Assembly: GCF_002257705.1 (NCBI RefSeq)
Contig: NZ_LSLK01000114.1
Span: 1-64,000, forward strand
Origin: Sporomusa silvacetica DSM 10669
GTDB taxonomy: Bacteria > Bacillota > Negativicutes > Sporomusales > Sporomusaceae
Direction of reading: 5' to 3'
DNA: 64,000 bases
Made by a program: the position numbers and the translations under genes
Notes under the pieces: generated by a model
Databases searched by the model: none
Told to the model about the DNA's origin: nothing
Seen by the model: only the letters and a program-made list of their open reading frames with translations
Shown here: positions 32,681 to 42,322 of the stretch, piece after piece
How positions within the stretch are numbered: the first letter of the stretch is position 1
Layout of the letters: every line of letters begins with the position of its first letter

Positions 32681-33691
32681 TTACTCTGCCAGTTTTACCG
32701 GTCTGCCTTCCTGGTAAGACCGGTTAGCCGCCAGACCAATGAGTACCGGTTTTAAACCGTCAATGCCGGATACCACAGTATCCGTATTATTGATGATACT
32801 GTTGAAAAATTCTTGCATCTCGGCTTCGTAGGATTCTAGATAGCGTTCCAGGAAAAAATACTTGGGTTTGTCCTGGGTAACAGCGCTTTCGGTGCTCAGG
32901 ACAACGGTGGTCGGCGTATCGTTGGCTACCGAAAGTCCGCCTTGGGTCCCCAGAATCTCTATCCGCTGGTCGTACCCGTACACTGCCTGACGGCAATTAT
33001 CAATCATGCCGATGGCGCCGTTTTTGAATTTCAGACTGATCAGCGCGGTATCGACGTCGCCAGCTTCACCGATCGCTTTGTCGACAAGTACGGCAGCATT
33101 GGCGTATACTTCGGTAACTTCACTGCCTGTCAGATATCTCACCATATCAAAGTCATGGATGGTCATATCAAGGAACATGCCGCCGGACACTTTTATATAT
33201 TCAGCCGAGGGCGGCGCAGGATCGCGTGAGATAACTTTAACAATTTGCAGGTTGCCAATCGCTCCGCTTTGAATCAAGTCTCTAACCTTTTTAAAGTTAT
33301 GGTCAAACCGTCTGTTAAAGCCTACCTGAAACTTAACTCCGGCCTTTTTTACTGCGTCAAGGGCCTCATGAATCCGGTCAATATCAAAGTCAATGGGTTT
33401 TTCGCAGAATATGTGCTTGCCTGCCTGGGCGGCTTCGATGGTTATCCGGGAATGAGTATCGGTTGAAGAACAAATGATTACCACATCAATCTCTTTATCA
33501 TTAATAATCTTTTTATAGTCACTATACACATGCTGAATATTGAGACTTGCCGCCCAGTCTTTGATTTGGTCGGCATAAATGTCTGCCACGGCTTTTACCT
33601 CAACATTCGGAAAACTTTTAACAATGTTATTTGCATGAATTTTGCCAATTCTTCCTGCACCAATTACGCCTACTTGAATCTTCTTTTCCAT
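32681..33691 (-). CDS. iolG: Inositol 2-dehydrogenase
   Basis: 336 aa from the ATG at 33691 (GGGGGC upstream; an in-frame GTG sits one codon before). NAD-binding GVIGAGRIGKIHANNIVKSF, catalytic-lysine motif FCEKPIDFDI, then GFNRRFDHNFKKV and MTIHDFDMVRYLTGSEV, all as in IolG. It oxidises myo-inositol to scyllo-inosose with NAD+, the first step of the pathway. It lies between iolE and the methyltransferase trio with short gaps. Confidence 0.93.
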   Translation of the reverse strand: MEKKIQVGVIGAGRIGKIHANNIVKSFPNVEVKAVADIYADQIKDWAASLNIQHVYSDYKKIINDKEIDVVIICSSTDTHSRITIEAAQAGKHIFCEKPIDFDIDRIHEALDAVKKAGVKFQVGFNRRFDHNFKKVRDLIQSGAIGNLQIVKVISRDPAPPSAEYIKVSGGMFLDMTIHDFDMVRYLTGSEVTEVYANAAVLVDKAIGEAGDVDTALISLKFKNGAIGMIDNCRQAVYGYDQRIEILGTQGGLSVANDTPTTVVLSTESAVTQDKPKYFFLERYLESYEAEMQEFFNSIINNTDTVVSGIDGLKPVLIGLAANRSYQEGRPVKLAE

Positions 33692-33703
33692 CACTCTAGC
33701 CCC

Positions 33704-34600
33704 CTATAGATTTGTTTTTTCTCTGATATATTCTCTTGCCTTGATGGCATATTCCAGCGGATTCGCCAGAGCCGGGTCCTGTTCGGCTTCAACTACAAAC
33801 CATCCTTCATAGTTGTTGTTGGCAAGTTCTGCGAATAATGGCTCATAGTCGATCATACCATCGCCCGGTACGGTAAAAACACCTGCTTTGACTGCCTGTA
33901 AGAAGCTCATTTTTTCGCTTGTCACTTTAACCAGGATATCTTGACGAATATCTTTTAAATGTACGTGTTTGATACGTTTGGCGTATTTTGCCAAAACCTG
34001 TTGCGGGTTTTCGCCGGAGAAAACCAGATGACCGGTATCAAACAACAGGTACACCAGCTTTGGATCAGTCATTTCCATCAACTTATCAATTTCGGTTGCT
34101 GTTTGCACACCTGTACCCATATGGTGATGGTAGACGATGTTCATGTCTTTCTCTTGCGCCAGTTTTCCCAGTTTTTCAAGTCCCCGGGCCAGACTTTCCC
34201 ACTCCGCCGCCGTAAAATGAGGCTTACGGTCAAATACCGGGGTATCAATCATGCCCTGGATACTGTGGCCCTGCTCGGCTACAACGATCACCTTAGCACC
34301 CATTTCATACAAAAAGTCACGGTGTTTTAGGAATGGGGCGGCAGTTTCTTCGAAAGGTTTGGTTGTCAGAAAGGAACTAAACCAGGCGCTGGCGATGCAT
34401 ATGCCGCGCAAATCCAATGCCTTTTTTAATGCCTTGGTATCTTTCGGGTACTTATTGCCCACTTCGCTGCCGGTAAACCCGGCCAGAGCCATTTCACTCA
34501 CACATTGCTCGAAAGTGTTTTCTCCCCCAAGCTCAGGCATGTCGTCATTGGTCCAGGCGATTGGGGCAATGCCTAAAAGCACTCTGTTCTTATCAAACAT
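33704..34600 (-). CDS. iolE: Inosose dehydratase
   Basis: 298 aa TIM barrel. Landmarks are LGIAPIAWTNDDMPELGGEN, GFTGSEVGNKYP, YHHHMGTGVQTATEID, LLFDTGHLVFSGENPQ, HVHLKDIRQ and PGDGMIDYEPLF. It removes water from scyllo-inosose to give a trihydroxycyclohexane-dione. Its start is 18 nt after the iolD stop, within a tightly packed iol operon. Confidence 0.94.
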   Translation of the reverse strand: MFDKNRVLLGIAPIAWTNDDMPELGGENTFEQCVSEMALAGFTGSEVGNKYPKDTKALKKALDLRGICIASAWFSSFLTTKPFEETAAPFLKHRDFLYEMGAKVIVVAEQGHSIQGMIDTPVFDRKPHFTAAEWESLARGLEKLGKLAQEKDMNIVYHHHMGTGVQTATEIDKLMEMTDPKLVYLLFDTGHLVFSGENPQQVLAKYAKRIKHVHLKDIRQDILVKVTSEKMSFLQAVKAGVFTVPGDGMIDYEPLFAELANNNYEGWFVVEAEQDPALANPLEYAIKAREYIREKTNL

Positions 34601-34618
34601 CTTCCTATACCCCCAGGA

Positions 34619-36481
34619 TTAGAATTTTTTCGTCTTGCCAACTTCCTGCACAAGCAGTTCATGGGCTTTCACTACATTGGGATTCTCCGATACTTCGGGT
34701 ACGCCAACCCGCCACCATGACTCATAACCGTCTGTCATTGTTTTTGGCAAGACTTTTATATCAATGAGTGTTGATACCGTGTCCTTTTTAGCGCTTGCCA
34801 GTGCAGTTGTCAATTCCTCTACTGTTCTGGCCGTATAGGTCTTAGCGCCATACCCTTTGGCACACTCCGCATAACTGATCGGCACATCCGGGCCTGTTAA
34901 CCGGCCGGTAGCCGGGTCCCGAAACTTGGTCTGGGTGCAAAACGAGGAAATTCCCTTGGAGTTTTGCAGATTTTCGATACAGCCAAAGCCACAATTGTCA
35001 AACAGAATTACATTAATTTTGTAGCCTTCCTGGATACTGGTGACCAACTCGGAATGAAGCATCAGATAACTGCCGTCACCAACCATAGCATACACTTCTT
35101 GTTGCGGCTCAGCCATTTTCGCCCCGAGCGCGGCATTGACCTCATAACCCATACAGGAAAAACCGTATTCCATGTGGTAAGTTTTTGGTTTTACCGGTCG
35201 CCATAAACGTTGTAAATCGCCTGGTAAGCTACCTGCCGAACCCACAACAATGGCATCGTCACCAATCATTTTTGCGATTTCGCCTAAAGCCCTGGTCTGG
35301 GATAAACCGTTTGCCGGTTCTATACTGAACAGCCGGTCTACTTCCTTGTCCCATTCTGCCTTTGTTGCCGCAATTTCCCCTGTATAGGCGGATTTGTATC
35401 CCGCCGCTTCGAGTACAGCGGTAAATGCCAGCAGTGTCTCCCGGGCATCGGCGATAACCGTCATGGCGTTCATTTTATAGGCATCAAAGGAATTTACATT
35501 GATCGCCAGAAACTCTACGTCCGGATTTTGGAATAACCATTTGGATGCTGTTGTAAAATCTGAAAGCCTTGTACCCACCGCAATAACGAGATCTGCTTCG
35601 GCTGCGATCTTGTTTGCCGCCAGTCCGCCGGTAACCCCGACACCCCCAAGGTTCAAGCCGTGATTCCACGGTGTGGCTCCCTTACCGGCCTGTGTTTCGC
35701 AAAAAGGTATAGTAAACTTTTCCGCAAACTTGATGAGTTCATTGCCGGCTTCCGAATATACTACACCACCGCCACAAATAAGGACGGGTTTTTTCTTGGT
35801 TATTGTTTTGGCGACGGCACGTTCAAGCTCGCCGCGGGTGGGTATCCTGCGGGTAATGTGGTGAACCCGCTTGTCAAAAAATTCAACAGGATAATCATAG
35901 GCCTCGCCTTCCACATCCTGCGGCAAGCATATGGTAACGGCGCCGGTATCTGCCGGATCAGTCAAAACCCGCATGGCATTGATCATAGCCGTCATCAATT
36001 GCTCGGGCCGCACAACCCTGTCCCAATATCTGGATACAGGTTTAAACGCGTCATTAGCAGTAATGGATATGCTAGCCGGATTTTCCACCTGCTGCAGTAC
36101 CGGATCAGGCTGCCGGCAAGCAAAGGTATCTCCCGGCAGCAGCAACAAGGGAATCCGGTTCACGGTGGCAGTACCGGCTGCCGTAACCATATTAAGGGCT
36201 CCGGGACCGATGGACGAAGTGCAGGCAATAATTTCCCGCCGTTTTTTTTGTTTGGCATAACCAATGGCCGCATGGGCCATGCCTTGTTCATTCTTCCCTT
36301 GATAGACAACCATGTCGCCTTGATACTGTTCCAGAGCTTCACCAAAACCAACTACAATGCCATGACCGAAAATGGTGAATACTCCCTTCACAAACTTGTT
36401 GACAGCTCCATCAAATTCCACATATTGGTTGTCAAGGAACTTAAGCAATGCCTGCCCCATAGTAAGCCGAATTGTCTTCAT
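34619..36481 (-). CDS. iolD: 3D-trihydroxycyclohexane-1,2-dione hydrolase (TPP-dependent)
   Basis: 620 aa, normal for IolD. N-terminal TPP-enzyme domain with GFGEALEQYQGDMVVYQGKN and GMAHAAIGYAKQ. The C-terminal TPP motif is MVGDGSYLMLHSELVTSIQE ... DNCGFGCIENLQ. It opens the six-membered ring of the dione to 5-deoxy-glucuronate, the committing step of inositol breakdown. Overlap or short gaps on both sides show operon membership. Confidence 0.95.
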   Translation of the reverse strand: MKTIRLTMGQALLKFLDNQYVEFDGAVNKFVKGVFTIFGHGIVVGFGEALEQYQGDMVVYQGKNEQGMAHAAIGYAKQKKRREIIACTSSIGPGALNMVTAAGTATVNRIPLLLLPGDTFACRQPDPVLQQVENPASISITANDAFKPVSRYWDRVVRPEQLMTAMINAMRVLTDPADTGAVTICLPQDVEGEAYDYPVEFFDKRVHHITRRIPTRGELERAVAKTITKKKPVLICGGGVVYSEAGNELIKFAEKFTIPFCETQAGKGATPWNHGLNLGGVGVTGGLAANKIAAEADLVIAVGTRLSDFTTASKWLFQNPDVEFLAINVNSFDAYKMNAMTVIADARETLLAFTAVLEAAGYKSAYTGEIAATKAEWDKEVDRLFSIEPANGLSQTRALGEIAKMIGDDAIVVGSAGSLPGDLQRLWRPVKPKTYHMEYGFSCMGYEVNAALGAKMAEPQQEVYAMVGDGSYLMLHSELVTSIQEGYKINVILFDNCGFGCIENLQNSKGISSFCTQTKFRDPATGRLTGPDVPISYAECAKGYGAKTYTARTVEELTTALASAKKDTVSTLIDIKVLPKTMTDGYESWWRVGVPEVSENPNVVKAHELLVQEVGKTKKF

Positions 36482-36502
36482 GCCAAATCTCCCCCTGGTT
36501 GA

Positions 36503-37309
36503 CTATTTATCTGGCCATATTTTTGCATTTTTACCATTAACCCATAGATGCCGGGGCTCGAATACCGGATATTCCGGACTTTTATACGGATTGCCGTCAA
36601 TATGCCTGATGAGCCAGATGTAATACATCGCATATCCCGGCGCTGTAGTTTGAGGATGAGTCGCATTATTCAAAATTTTTGTGGTATCATTATGCCTGAT
36701 CTTTACAACATCCTCACCCAGTTCGCAGAACCCATAGCCCTGTTCGGGATAAAACTTGTAAAAATATATTTCGGGCTGGGGGTGATAATGGGGCGGATAG
36801 CTGGACCATTTCCCCGGAAAATCAATCACTTCGCCAACCACCAGGTTGGAATAGGGCGCATTGGAATAATCAAACACGGTACGTACAATTCTGGTTGACG
36901 CTTCTTTCAAGGTTCCCTTGCCACGCTCTTCTGACTGACATTCAGCCGGAGTATACAATTTGGCCTCAAAAACCCGATCATTAGTAGTTTTTGTAATACT
37001 AAGCTCAGAATCAACCGCTATCCCGGCAACCTGCACCGCCACATTTTTCGGTAAATGTAAAACCCATGGATTATCATCAAAACAGGAACTTCTTTTAATG
37101 GTTATTTCCCGTCCAGCCCAGTGTAAAGTAACTTCGCCCTGGATTAAAAGCAGGGCGCTTTCCTTGTCTGTCTCAACCAGACACTCCACTTGATTTTTCG
37201 CAAGCCGTAATATGCCAAAATCCATCATGGTATTGTCTTCTGTCTCATCGATAGTCGTTATAGGATTGTAGCCATATTGAAACGGCCCATTCTGCCTGAT
37301 CCTTAACAT
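36503..37309 (-). CDS. iolB: 5-deoxy-glucuronate isomerase
   Basis: 268 aa from the ATG at 37309. Bicupin with SSYPPHYHPQPEIYFYKFYP and GFCELGEDVVKIRHNDT, and TTAPGYAMYYIWLIRHIDGN near the end: the histidine-rich metal sites of IolB. It isomerises 5-deoxy-glucuronate to 2-deoxy-5-keto-gluconate. An upstream in-frame start is possible but less well placed relative to the ribosome site. Confidence 0.94.
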   Translation of the reverse strand: MLRIRQNGPFQYGYNPITTIDETEDNTMMDFGILRLAKNQVECLVETDKESALLLIQGEVTLHWAGREITIKRSSCFDDNPWVLHLPKNVAVQVAGIAVDSELSITKTTNDRVFEAKLYTPAECQSEERGKGTLKEASTRIVRTVFDYSNAPYSNLVVGEVIDFPGKWSSYPPHYHPQPEIYFYKFYPEQGYGFCELGEDVVKIRHNDTTKILNNATHPQTTAPGYAMYYIWLIRHIDGNPYKSPEYPVFEPRHLWVNGKNAKIWPDK

Positions 37310-37349
37310 GCTTATGCCCCCATTACTTTTTCCTGCCATGCCTGATTGG

Positions 37350-38369
37350 TTATGCCCTGACTACCATTTCACCGTACTCTTCTTTGGCTTTTCTGATAAA
37401 TTCCCGTATCGCGTCAACTCCCGGCATCGCATCGGAACAACTGTGGCTTGCTACTAACATTGCCGCCGCGCCACTGCCAAACTCAAGGCAATCGACGATC
37501 TCCCAGCCTGCCATCAAGCCGTAGAGAAAAGCGGATGCATAAGCATCGCCACCGCCGAAGGATTTTAATACTTTTACTGGGAAGGGTTTTATCTTATATA
37601 TCCCGCCATCACCGGTATAAGCCGTCGACCCTTCTTTGCCATGTTTAATGACAATAATTTTATTGCCGTACGCCAGCCAACGGTCAGCAGTCTCTTGATC
37701 GCTGCATCCTGCCGGTGCCACAACACTTTCCATCAAGTTGTACTCTTCTCTTGATCCCAGAATAATGTCGCTTGCCCGGGCTATGGCGGAGTAATAGATC
37801 ACCAATTCTGCTTTTGACTTCCAATTGTAACTCCGGTAATCAATATCGAATATTACTACCGTCCCATGCTTTTTGGCATACTCCATCGCCAATAACGCGG
37901 CTTCCCGGGAAGGGCTCACCGCTAAAGCAGTACCGGAAATAACAATCGCCTTGGCGTTCTTAATGTAATCTTCACTTACATCTTCCGGCGCTAACGCTAA
38001 ATCGGCCACACCGTTGCGGTACATAAGAATACTGCTCTCGGTGGGACTTAGAATTTCCGTAAAAGTGAGTCCTAATGATTCCCCGTTTTTCGCCACGGCG
38101 ATATTGGAAGTGTCAATACCTTCTTTTTTGAAATAACTGATGACAAATCTGCCAAACTGGTCATCGGAAACCTTGGAAATAAAGCCCACCCTCTTGCCCA
38201 GCCTCGCCATACCGACAGCTATATTGGCCGGAGAGCCGCCAAGATATTTTCGGAATGTGGTACTTTCAGCCAATGGTTTATTTAGGTCTACAGGGTTAAA
38301 GTCTATGGCGACTCTCCCGATGGGGACAATATCCATTGTTTTTGAGTCATAGAATTGTATGCCGGTCAT
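37350..38369 (-). CDS. iolC: 5-dehydro-2-deoxygluconokinase
   Basis: 339 aa PfkB-type sugar kinase. It has the N-terminal IGRVAIDFNPVDL and GGSPANIAVGMARLGKRVGF motifs, and a C-terminal SFGGGDAYASAFLYGLM with the catalytic Asp of the GxGD signature. It phosphorylates 2-deoxy-5-keto-gluconate. Length and order iolA-J-C-B-D-E-G agree with its role. A good GGGG ribosome site precedes the ATG. Confidence 0.93.
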   Translation of the reverse strand: MTGIQFYDSKTMDIVPIGRVAIDFNPVDLNKPLAESTTFRKYLGGSPANIAVGMARLGKRVGFISKVSDDQFGRFVISYFKKEGIDTSNIAVAKNGESLGLTFTEILSPTESSILMYRNGVADLALAPEDVSEDYIKNAKAIVISGTALAVSPSREAALLAMEYAKKHGTVVIFDIDYRSYNWKSKAELVIYYSAIARASDIILGSREEYNLMESVVAPAGCSDQETADRWLAYGNKIIVIKHGKEGSTAYTGDGGIYKIKPFPVKVLKSFGGGDAYASAFLYGLMAGWEIVDCLEFGSGAAAMLVASHSCSDAMPGVDAIREFIRKAKEEYGEMVVRA

Positions 38370-38384
38370 TCACAGTCACCCCTT

Positions 38385-39230
38385 TTAAGCCTGGTTATTG
38401 CTTTGAAATGCTTCGATGTGGCCTTTGGCGCTTTCGCAAGCCGCATTGATAATACACTGATGGTAAGTAAAATAATCCAATTTCTCATTTTGCTGACATA
38501 AAGCGCGTACTCTTTCTACCACCTTATTCAAAGTCGCTGTCTGTACATTAATTTTCTTTATGCCATATTGGATACACCGTCTAAAGTCATGAACGGTGAT
38601 GCCGGAACCACCATGGAGGACTAACGGAGCTGCCACTACTTCATCGATACCTTTCAGCCTTTCGAACTGCAAATTGGGTTCGCTTTTATATACCCCATGA
38701 ACGTTGCCAATGGCCACTGCCAGTGCATCCACTTCCGTACGTTCAAAAAACTCTTTGGCGTCTTGCACCTGCGTAATAGCCATTTCAATATTTTCCAAGC
38801 CGTCCTCGCTACCACCGACCCTGCCGATTTCCGCTTCCACTGATGCGCCATATCTTTTCGCTAGGCGAATTACCTCAATCGTTTTTGCTGCATTTTCTTC
38901 CAGGGATAAACCTGAACCATCAAACATCACGGAAGTAAACCCAAAATCTAAAGCCTGTTTTATGGTTTCTGGCCGCGATCCATGGTCAAAATGCACGGCT
39001 ACCGGTACTTTGGCTTTTTGGGCAGCCGCTACCATTATGGGGCCAATTAAATTCAGCGGTGAATATCTCAGTCTTGCTTCCGCTGCTTGCAGGATAATGG
39101 GCGAATTTGTCTCTTCTGCAGCTTTAATCACCCCTATTACAGTTTCCATATTTACGACATTAAAAGATCCCACTCCATAATTTGACTGATCTGCTTTCTG
39201 CAAAATTTCTTTCATTGTTACTAACGGCAC
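38385..39230 (-). CDS. iolJ: Class II aldolase for 6-phospho-5-dehydro-2-deoxygluconate
   Basis: 281 aa from the GTG at 39230, which has GGGGGGAG 6 nt upstream. Class II aldolase signatures: NSPIILQAAEARLRY, VAVHFDHGS with the zinc histidine, EAEIGRVGGSEDG, LVLHGGSGI and GIKKINVQT. It splits the phosphorylated keto-acid into dihydroxyacetone phosphate and malonate semialdehyde. General fructose-bisphosphate aldolase is an alternative by sequence, but position inside the iol operon favours IolJ. Confidence 0.92.
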   Translation of the reverse strand: MPLVTMKEILQKADQSNYGVGSFNVVNMETVIGVIKAAEETNSPIILQAAEARLRYSPLNLIGPIMVAAAQKAKVPVAVHFDHGSRPETIKQALDFGFTSVMFDGSGLSLEENAAKTIEVIRLAKRYGASVEAEIGRVGGSEDGLENIEMAITQVQDAKEFFERTEVDALAVAIGNVHGVYKSEPNLQFERLKGIDEVVAAPLVLHGGSGITVHDFRRCIQYGIKKINVQTATLNKVVERVRALCQQNEKLDYFTYHQCIINAACESAKGHIEAFQSNNQA

Positions 39231-39265
39231 TTTTCTCCCCCCTTTAAAGCAGATTTGCCTACTGT

Positions 39266-40783
39266 CTATTTGCGAGTCATTGTTCCTTCCCAAGTATCCA
39301 CTTTGGTATGTTTCGCATCTGCTTTGTCAAACCACCGACTGGTCACAGATTTCACTTCCGTAAAGAAAGCCACGCCGTCTTTACCCATGCAGTGGAGATC
39401 GCCAAAGAAAGATTGTTTATGTCCCGAAAAGGGGAATACAGATATGGGTACAGGAATACCCACATTGATACCTACCATTCCGCCGTGAGTCCTTTGCGCA
39501 AATTCTCTTGCATAATAACCGCTTTGCGTGAAAATGCAGGAACCGTTCGCGAACGGGTTGGCATTCATTACTGCAAGACCGTGTTCAAAATTCTTTACTC
39601 GTTTAATACAGACTACAGGCCCAAAAATCTCACTATCGCCGATGCTCATTCCTTCTTTAACATGATCAAAAATTGTAGGTCCGAGGAAGAAGCCTCCTTC
39701 ATACCCTTGGACGGAAATGTCCCTGCCGTCCAGAATAAGTTCGGCGCCTTCTTCAATCCCTTTGGCAATCCAGTTCATCACGCTTTGTTTATGTTCCGCC
39801 GATACGACAGGTCCTAAATCGGCTGTCGCATCATAACCCGGACCGACTTTAATTTCTTTAGCAAATTTAACCAGGTGAGCAACAAATTCATCAGCCACTT
39901 CCTCTTCTACGCAAATAACCGACAATGCCATACAACGCTGTCCAGCGCAACCAAAGCCAGAATTAATTACTCTGCCAGCCGTCAACCCCAGAGAAGCATC
40001 TTTAAGTACCAATCCATGATTTTTGGCTTCACATAGAGCTTGGACCCGTTTGCCATGTGCTGCCGCAGTCGAATAAATATGTAGCCCTACCGAGGTAGAA
40101 CCTACATAAGATATACCTGCAATATCCGGATGTTTCGGTAAGATTGCGGCTTCATTTCGGCTGCAGGTAACCAGATTGACAACTCCTTTTGGCAATCCCA
40201 CCTCGATTAACAATTCAAGCATCCTTACGGCCGTTTGCGGCACAGCGCTGGCTGCTTTTAGCACAAATGTATTGCCTGTCGCGATGCAGAGAGGAATCAT
40301 CCAGCCAAAAGGGATCATCGCCGGAAAATTGTAAGGCACAATGCCGGCAAATACACCTAGCGGTTCCCGGTACATCACTGTATCATGCCCGCCGGAAACA
40401 TTCATCAGCGAATCCCCTTGCATCAACGTCGGAGTGGAACACGCCAGTTCAACCACTTCGATGGCTTTGAGAACGTCACCGCGAGCCTCGTTCAGGTTTT
40501 TTCCTAATTCAGTTGCCACAAACGTAGCTAGTTCTTCCAGGTGCGTATCCAAAATAGCTTTATACTTGAACATAAGTTGAGCCCGTACCGATACGGGAGT
40601 AGCGGACCAGAACGAAAAAGCAGCTTTTGCCGCCGCAACCGCTTCATTTACTTCGTCAACTGTACAACAAGGCGCCTCAGCAATAACCTTGCCTGTATTC
40701 GAATCGGTAATCGGCATATATTTAGTCGTAGCCGATTCCTTCCATTCTCCATTGACACAATACTTTAGTCTTTTTACTACCAT
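39266..40783 (-). CDS. iolA: Methylmalonate/malonate semialdehyde dehydrogenase (acylating)
   Basis: 505 aa from the ATG at 40783 (GGAGGAG upstream). Aldehyde dehydrogenase fold with the MMSDH-specific motifs VPYNFPAMIPFGWMIPLCIA, YVGSTSVGLHIYSTA, catalytic Cys in GFGCAGQRCMALSV and GEFAQ-like REFAQRTHGGMVGINVGIPV. It converts malonate semialdehyde to acetyl-CoA and CO2 with CoA and NAD. First gene of the leftward iol operon, facing the divergent iolR. Confidence 0.94.
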   Translation of the reverse strand: MVVKRLKYCVNGEWKESATTKYMPITDSNTGKVIAEAPCCTVDEVNEAVAAAKAAFSFWSATPVSVRAQLMFKYKAILDTHLEELATFVATELGKNLNEARGDVLKAIEVVELACSTPTLMQGDSLMNVSGGHDTVMYREPLGVFAGIVPYNFPAMIPFGWMIPLCIATGNTFVLKAASAVPQTAVRMLELLIEVGLPKGVVNLVTCSRNEAAILPKHPDIAGISYVGSTSVGLHIYSTAAAHGKRVQALCEAKNHGLVLKDASLGLTAGRVINSGFGCAGQRCMALSVICVEEEVADEFVAHLVKFAKEIKVGPGYDATADLGPVVSAEHKQSVMNWIAKGIEEGAELILDGRDISVQGYEGGFFLGPTIFDHVKEGMSIGDSEIFGPVVCIKRVKNFEHGLAVMNANPFANGSCIFTQSGYYAREFAQRTHGGMVGINVGIPVPISVFPFSGHKQSFFGDLHCMGKDGVAFFTEVKSVTSRWFDKADAKHTKVDTWEGTMTRK

Positions 40784-41100
40784 TGTAATCTCCTCCATAT
40801 CTCTCCTTGCCTGAAAAGTTTCCAAAACTTATAGACACAACCCCACCTTCGCGCTTGTTTTTTACGATATCACGATTAACATTGGTGATATTTTGTGTAT
40901 ATTTTGAGTAAGTTTGGGTAAACTAATTGGCTTTTATGGTGATATTGTAATTCATTTCCCATATAATTGCAATATAAAAATGCAAATGTTCTTATATTTA
41001 CTAATATTGCGTTTTTATAATCGTATGCAATAATGCCAGAAAATCATTTTAGGATCCCATTTTATATTGCCTATTCTATTTTGTTTATTATATAATAAGC

Positions 41101-41171
41101 TTGACTTACTTTTCGCAAAATGGCATATCTTTTGGATAAAAGCAGTTTGTGGATGAACTTCTTTTATCCAA
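41101..41171. promoter_or_regulatory. iolA-iolR intergenic control region with inverted repeat
   Basis: TTGGATAAAAG (41132-41142) is inverted at 41161-41171 with an 18-nt spacer, and TTGACT (41101-41106) is a plausible -35 box for iolR 34 nt before. The whole divergent gap (40784-41240) is very AT-rich and must hold both promoters. Binding of the DeoR-type product to the inverted repeat is inferred. Confidence 0.5.
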
Positions 41172-41240
41172 CTAAACCAAAAGTAACCCATCTAAAACAA
41201 AATCCTGAATTTTCTGTAATTATTTATTAGGAGTGAAGAC

Positions 41241-42023
41241 TTGAAAGAACGCAGAATTAAAAAATTAGAAACTTATATTATTGATAACGAAAGAGCATCT
41301 ATAGAAGAACTTTGTAGCGTATTCAATGTTTCTAAGAATACGATAAGAAGAGACATCAACGAACTAGAAAAACAAGGTAAAATAAAAAAAGTCTATGGTG
41401 GAATTATATTAAGTGACAAAAAAACTACAGAGCCTTTTGAGTCTAGAGAAGAAAAAAACAAAGATGCAAAGCAGATCATTGCCGGATTAGCCAGCACCCT
41501 TGTAGAAGACGGCGATATCATCTTTATAGACTCAGGAACTACCACCATGCACATGATACCGCATTTGTCAGAAAAAAAGAATTTGACCATCATTACCAAT
41601 AACCTACATGTCATAATCAATTCTCTACCATATTACGATCTGAATATTATCTCTACAGGTGGAACATTATTTAGAAGAACCTACTCTTTTGTTGACATGA
41701 ACGCGGTGGCAAATCTTAAAAAATTTAATATTTCCAAAGCTTTTATGGCAACCACCGGGGTATCAATTGCCAAAGGGCTAACAAATTCTTCGTCTTTTGA
41801 GTATGATATTAAAAAGTATGTAGTCGAAAGCTGCGATAAAGTTATATTGCTGGCAGACAACACAAAATTAGAGCGTGTCTCGCTAACAACCTATTACGAT
41901 TTGAAAGACATACACATTTTTGTAACCAATATCAAACCTGATAAAGAGTACCTTGAATTCTTTAATCAGCATGATATCGAATTAGTCACACCGATATCGC
42001 CAGAGCGTGCAACGATTGAATAA
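41241..42023 (+). CDS. iolR: DeoR-family regulator of the inositol operon
   Basis: 260 aa from a TTG start with AGGAG 8 nt upstream. N-terminal DeoR helix-turn-helix: SIEELCSVFNVSKNTIRRDI then NELEKQGKIKKVYGG. The C-terminal sugar-sensing domain has IFIDSGTTTMHMI and LLADNTKLERV. IolR proteins repress iol genes until a phosphorylated intermediate (2-deoxy-5-keto-gluconate-6-phosphate in Bacillus) releases them. Divergent placement next to iolA supports the call. Confidence 0.9.
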   Translation: MKERRIKKLETYIIDNERASIEELCSVFNVSKNTIRRDINELEKQGKIKKVYGGIILSDKKTTEPFESREEKNKDAKQIIAGLASTLVEDGDIIFIDSGTTTMHMIPHLSEKKNLTIITNNLHVIINSLPYYDLNIISTGGTLFRRTYSFVDMNAVANLKKFNISKAFMATTGVSIAKGLTNSSSFEYDIKKYVVESCDKVILLADNTKLERVSLTTYYDLKDIHIFVTNIKPDKEYLEFFNQHDIELVTPISPERATIE

Positions 42024-42160
42024 TAAATAGCCCCATTTTCTAGTCCAAACCAATTGACCGCTCAAAAACAAATATAGCGAATTAGAGGACGAATTAGGCT
42101 AAAGCAGTACGACTATACGAAATGAAATCATTCACAGAACAAATTCCGCCTTGAATAAAT

Positions 42161-42206
42161 GAAACTAGTCCTATTACTTAAACCTATAAGCAACAGGACT
42201 AGTTTC
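42161..42206 (+). terminator. Hairpin after iolR
   Basis: GAAACTAGTCCT (42161-42172) pairs with AGGACTAGTTTC (42195-42206). The loop is long (22 nt); a terminator for iolR or boundary element. Confidence 0.5.
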
Positions 42207-42227
42207 CGTTTTATCTTAGTCGATGAG

Positions 42228-42300
42228 TTAAGATTCCCGCCTCTATAGGCGGCGTTTCTTCAGGGGGGAGAGTCCCTCCACCTGAAGATTCTATGTTCAG
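42228..42300. repeat. Nested hairpins resembling an IS200/IS605-type end
   Basis: CCCGCC-TCTATA-GGCGGC (42238-42255) is followed by a stem in which TCTTCAGG pairs with CCTGAAGA around GGGGAGAG-TCCCTCC. Subterminal palindromes of this look occur at the ends of IS200/IS605 elements, but no transposase gene is present. Possibly a remnant end or a small structured RNA. Confidence 0.3.
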
Positions 42301-42322
42301 CTTTGCTGAACGAGTTCACTTG

